A stretch of DNA of 5,684 nt from JAHFJA01 sp964357385 (GTDB lineage: Bacteria > Patescibacteriota > Patescibacteriia > JACQRZ01): NCBI GenBank assembly GCA_964357385.1, contig CAYHKW010000058.1, positions 1 to 5,684 of the forward strand, read 5' to 3'. The position numbers and the translations under genes were made by a program. Below the pieces are notes generated by a model. That model searched no databases, was not told the DNA's origin, and saw only the letters and a list, made by a program, of their open reading frames with translations. Shown here one piece after another: positions 4,571 through 5,684 of the stretch. Positions within the stretch are counted from its first letter, which is position 1, and each line of letters opens with the position of its first letter.

Positions 4571-4611
4571 TAACTATGCATGAATAATTATTTTCCACTG
4601 TGTATAAAACA

Positions 4612-5684
4612 CTATTTCAGATGTGCGAGAGGAATACTCACAATTGAGTTGTCAGTCAGTATGATTATTTCTTTTTTCTTTTCTGCGACCGTGAATGATC
4701 GCGCACTGGAAAGAATATCAGCGGTTAGTTGCGCAGTTACTTTATTACGAGTTTTGTCGAGTACAAGGATACGCTTATTTGCGGTGTCGAGTAGATAGAG
4801 TGAGTCTGATTCTTCAGCAACCCAGAACTGATGTACGGTTCCTGGTGTTGGTTCAAGTTTTGGAAGAGCAATAGAAGATGCTTTGCTGGAACTAATACGG
4901 AGCATATCTGTTCCTTTTTTCAATACGAATGCCGTGCCATCAATGATGATCTGGCGACCATCATTCAGCGATGCAGCTGCGGTACCGTTATACCACTCGA
5001 TAGGACTGCCAAATCCATCTTTATTTTTACTGTGTCGATATATTGTGTTTGATGCTGCATCAAGAACGTAGAGGCGGTTATTAAAGAATGTGATGTGCTG
5101 GAGCGTTTCTTTTGGAGCGAGTTTAACGGTAATTTGTTTTGTTTCTTTGTTTTTGATGTTTACTTCGTAGAGACGATCTCCTTCTTTGTTGCAGAAATAG
5201 AATAGGTCATCTGAAAGTGCGTTTGCACAGCCAATGCTGGGGATTTTTGCTTGGGTATTTATCTGGGTCACCGTGCCGCTTGAGCGAGAGAGAAGATAGA
5301 CGCTGTCATTATTGTATACCAGAATATTAGCAGGAGACGCTGTCATCGCAATACCCTCTAAGGTAGGAATTTGATTACTGAGATTAGTTATTTCAGTCTG
5401 TGTAACGGGATACACTTTATGTATCTTTTGGTTTGTTTGATCAATACGCTGCTTTAGGGTATCCCAAGCGGCTATATGCTCTCCAGAATCGCGAGGAACG
5501 CTAGAGAGAGCGGTCTGTGCTTCTGCTAAGAGTGCAATCGCGTGCGCCTCGTCTTCGAAAATCATACTTGACTCAGCTTGGTTGATCTTTTGCTCAACTG
5601 CCATAATTTGTGCAGCATATGCTTGATCATCGGATTGTTGATTATTTTTTTTGTTGAGAGTAACAATACTGCTTCCAAAAAGGA
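4612..5684 (-). CDS. Coiled-coil and beta-propeller-type protein, C-terminal part, N-terminus beyond the window
   Basis: The frame is open from the right edge to the TAG at 4612-4614, so the start lies outside; about 356 residues are visible. The methionine encoded at 5602-5604 is internal: 26 further in-frame codons precede it, starting with a short hydrophobic run (LFGSSIVTL) that may be the end of a transmembrane anchor. Numbering from that methionine, residues 1-62 are helical and Gln/Glu/Ala-rich, resembling a coiled coil or TPR-like helical pair. From about 80 to 330 there are roughly six repeats of beta strands of the form xLYLLDxxxxxIxxx. Clear copies are SVYLLSRSSGTVTQI (101-115), RLYVLDAASNTIYR (177-190) and SLYLLDTANKRILVLD (268-283). 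This pattern is typical of NHL/TolB/PQQ-like beta-propellers, which usually act as binding scaffolds. The specific function, ligand and cell location are unknown; an extracytoplasmic domain is plausible. Confidence 0.78.
   Translation of the reverse strand, partial: LFGSSIVTLNKKNNQQSDDQAYAAQIMAVEQKINQAESSMIFEDEAHAIALLAEAQTALSSVPRDSGEHIAAWDTLKQRIDQTNQKIHKVYPVTQTEITNLSNQIPTLEGIAMTASPANILVYNNDSVYLLSRSSGTVTQINTQAKIPSIGCANALSDDLFYFCNKEGDRLYEVNIKNKETKQITVKLAPKETLQHITFFNNRLYVLDAASNTIYRHSKNKDGFGSPIEWYNGTAAASLNDGRQIIIDGTAFVLKKGTDMLRISSSKASSIALPKLEPTPGTVHQFWVAEESDSLYLLDTANKRILVLDKTRNKVTAQLTADILSSARSFTVAEKKKEIIILTDNSIVSIPLAHLK

Noticed and set aside
4580..5071. + strand open frames opposite the propeller-type gene
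   Set aside because: The - strand frame is continuous for over 1 kb with repeat structure; the + strand frames are short and lack start signals.

Overview
The window looks like chromosomal DNA from a bacterium of the candidate phyla radiation (Patescibacteria, perhaps a Parcubacteria-type lineage). This placement is an inference. It rests on small, tightly packed genes, housekeeping starts with no Shine-Dalgarno sequence, lineage-specific small proteins of unknown function, and a CPR-like flavour to the proteins. No 16S rRNA or other decisive marker is present. Nothing indicates a phage, plasmid, insertion sequence or CRISPR array.

Layout. (1) Positions 2-2003, + strand: a cell-envelope gene cluster with gaps of 8 and 11 nt. 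It holds the C-terminal end of an RseP-type site-2 protease, a BcrC-like PAP2 phosphatase (probable undecaprenyl-diphosphate recycling) and MltG (endolytic murein transglycosylase). (2) Positions 1993-2958: two compact single-gene units, each with a near-consensus sigma-70 promoter, a clear Shine-Dalgarno sequence and its own terminator. They encode proteins of 192 and 58 residues with no recognised function. The two share a segment of about 28 residues near the N-terminus, so they are probably paralogues. The 58-residue gene is short enough to be missed by routine ORF cut-offs. (3) Positions 2990-4177: the rplJ-rplL operon (ribosomal proteins L10 and L7/L12). It has a strong promoter, an L10-leader RNA with an attenuator terminator, and a closing hairpin that should work in both directions. 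(4) Positions 4190-5684, - strand and convergent with rplJL: a small protein with three predicted membrane segments, and the C-terminal part of a larger protein with a coiled-coil-like stretch followed by beta-propeller-type repeats. The latter runs off the right edge.

How the genes work together. The left cluster handles envelope stress proteolysis, lipid-carrier recycling and glycan-strand processing. The rplJL operon supplies the ribosomal stalk. Its leader can be drawn in three mutually exclusive pairings that give simple negative feedback by L10. The two small units are the most novel content: repeated, independently transcribed, and translated with Shine-Dalgarno signals that the neighbouring housekeeping genes lack.
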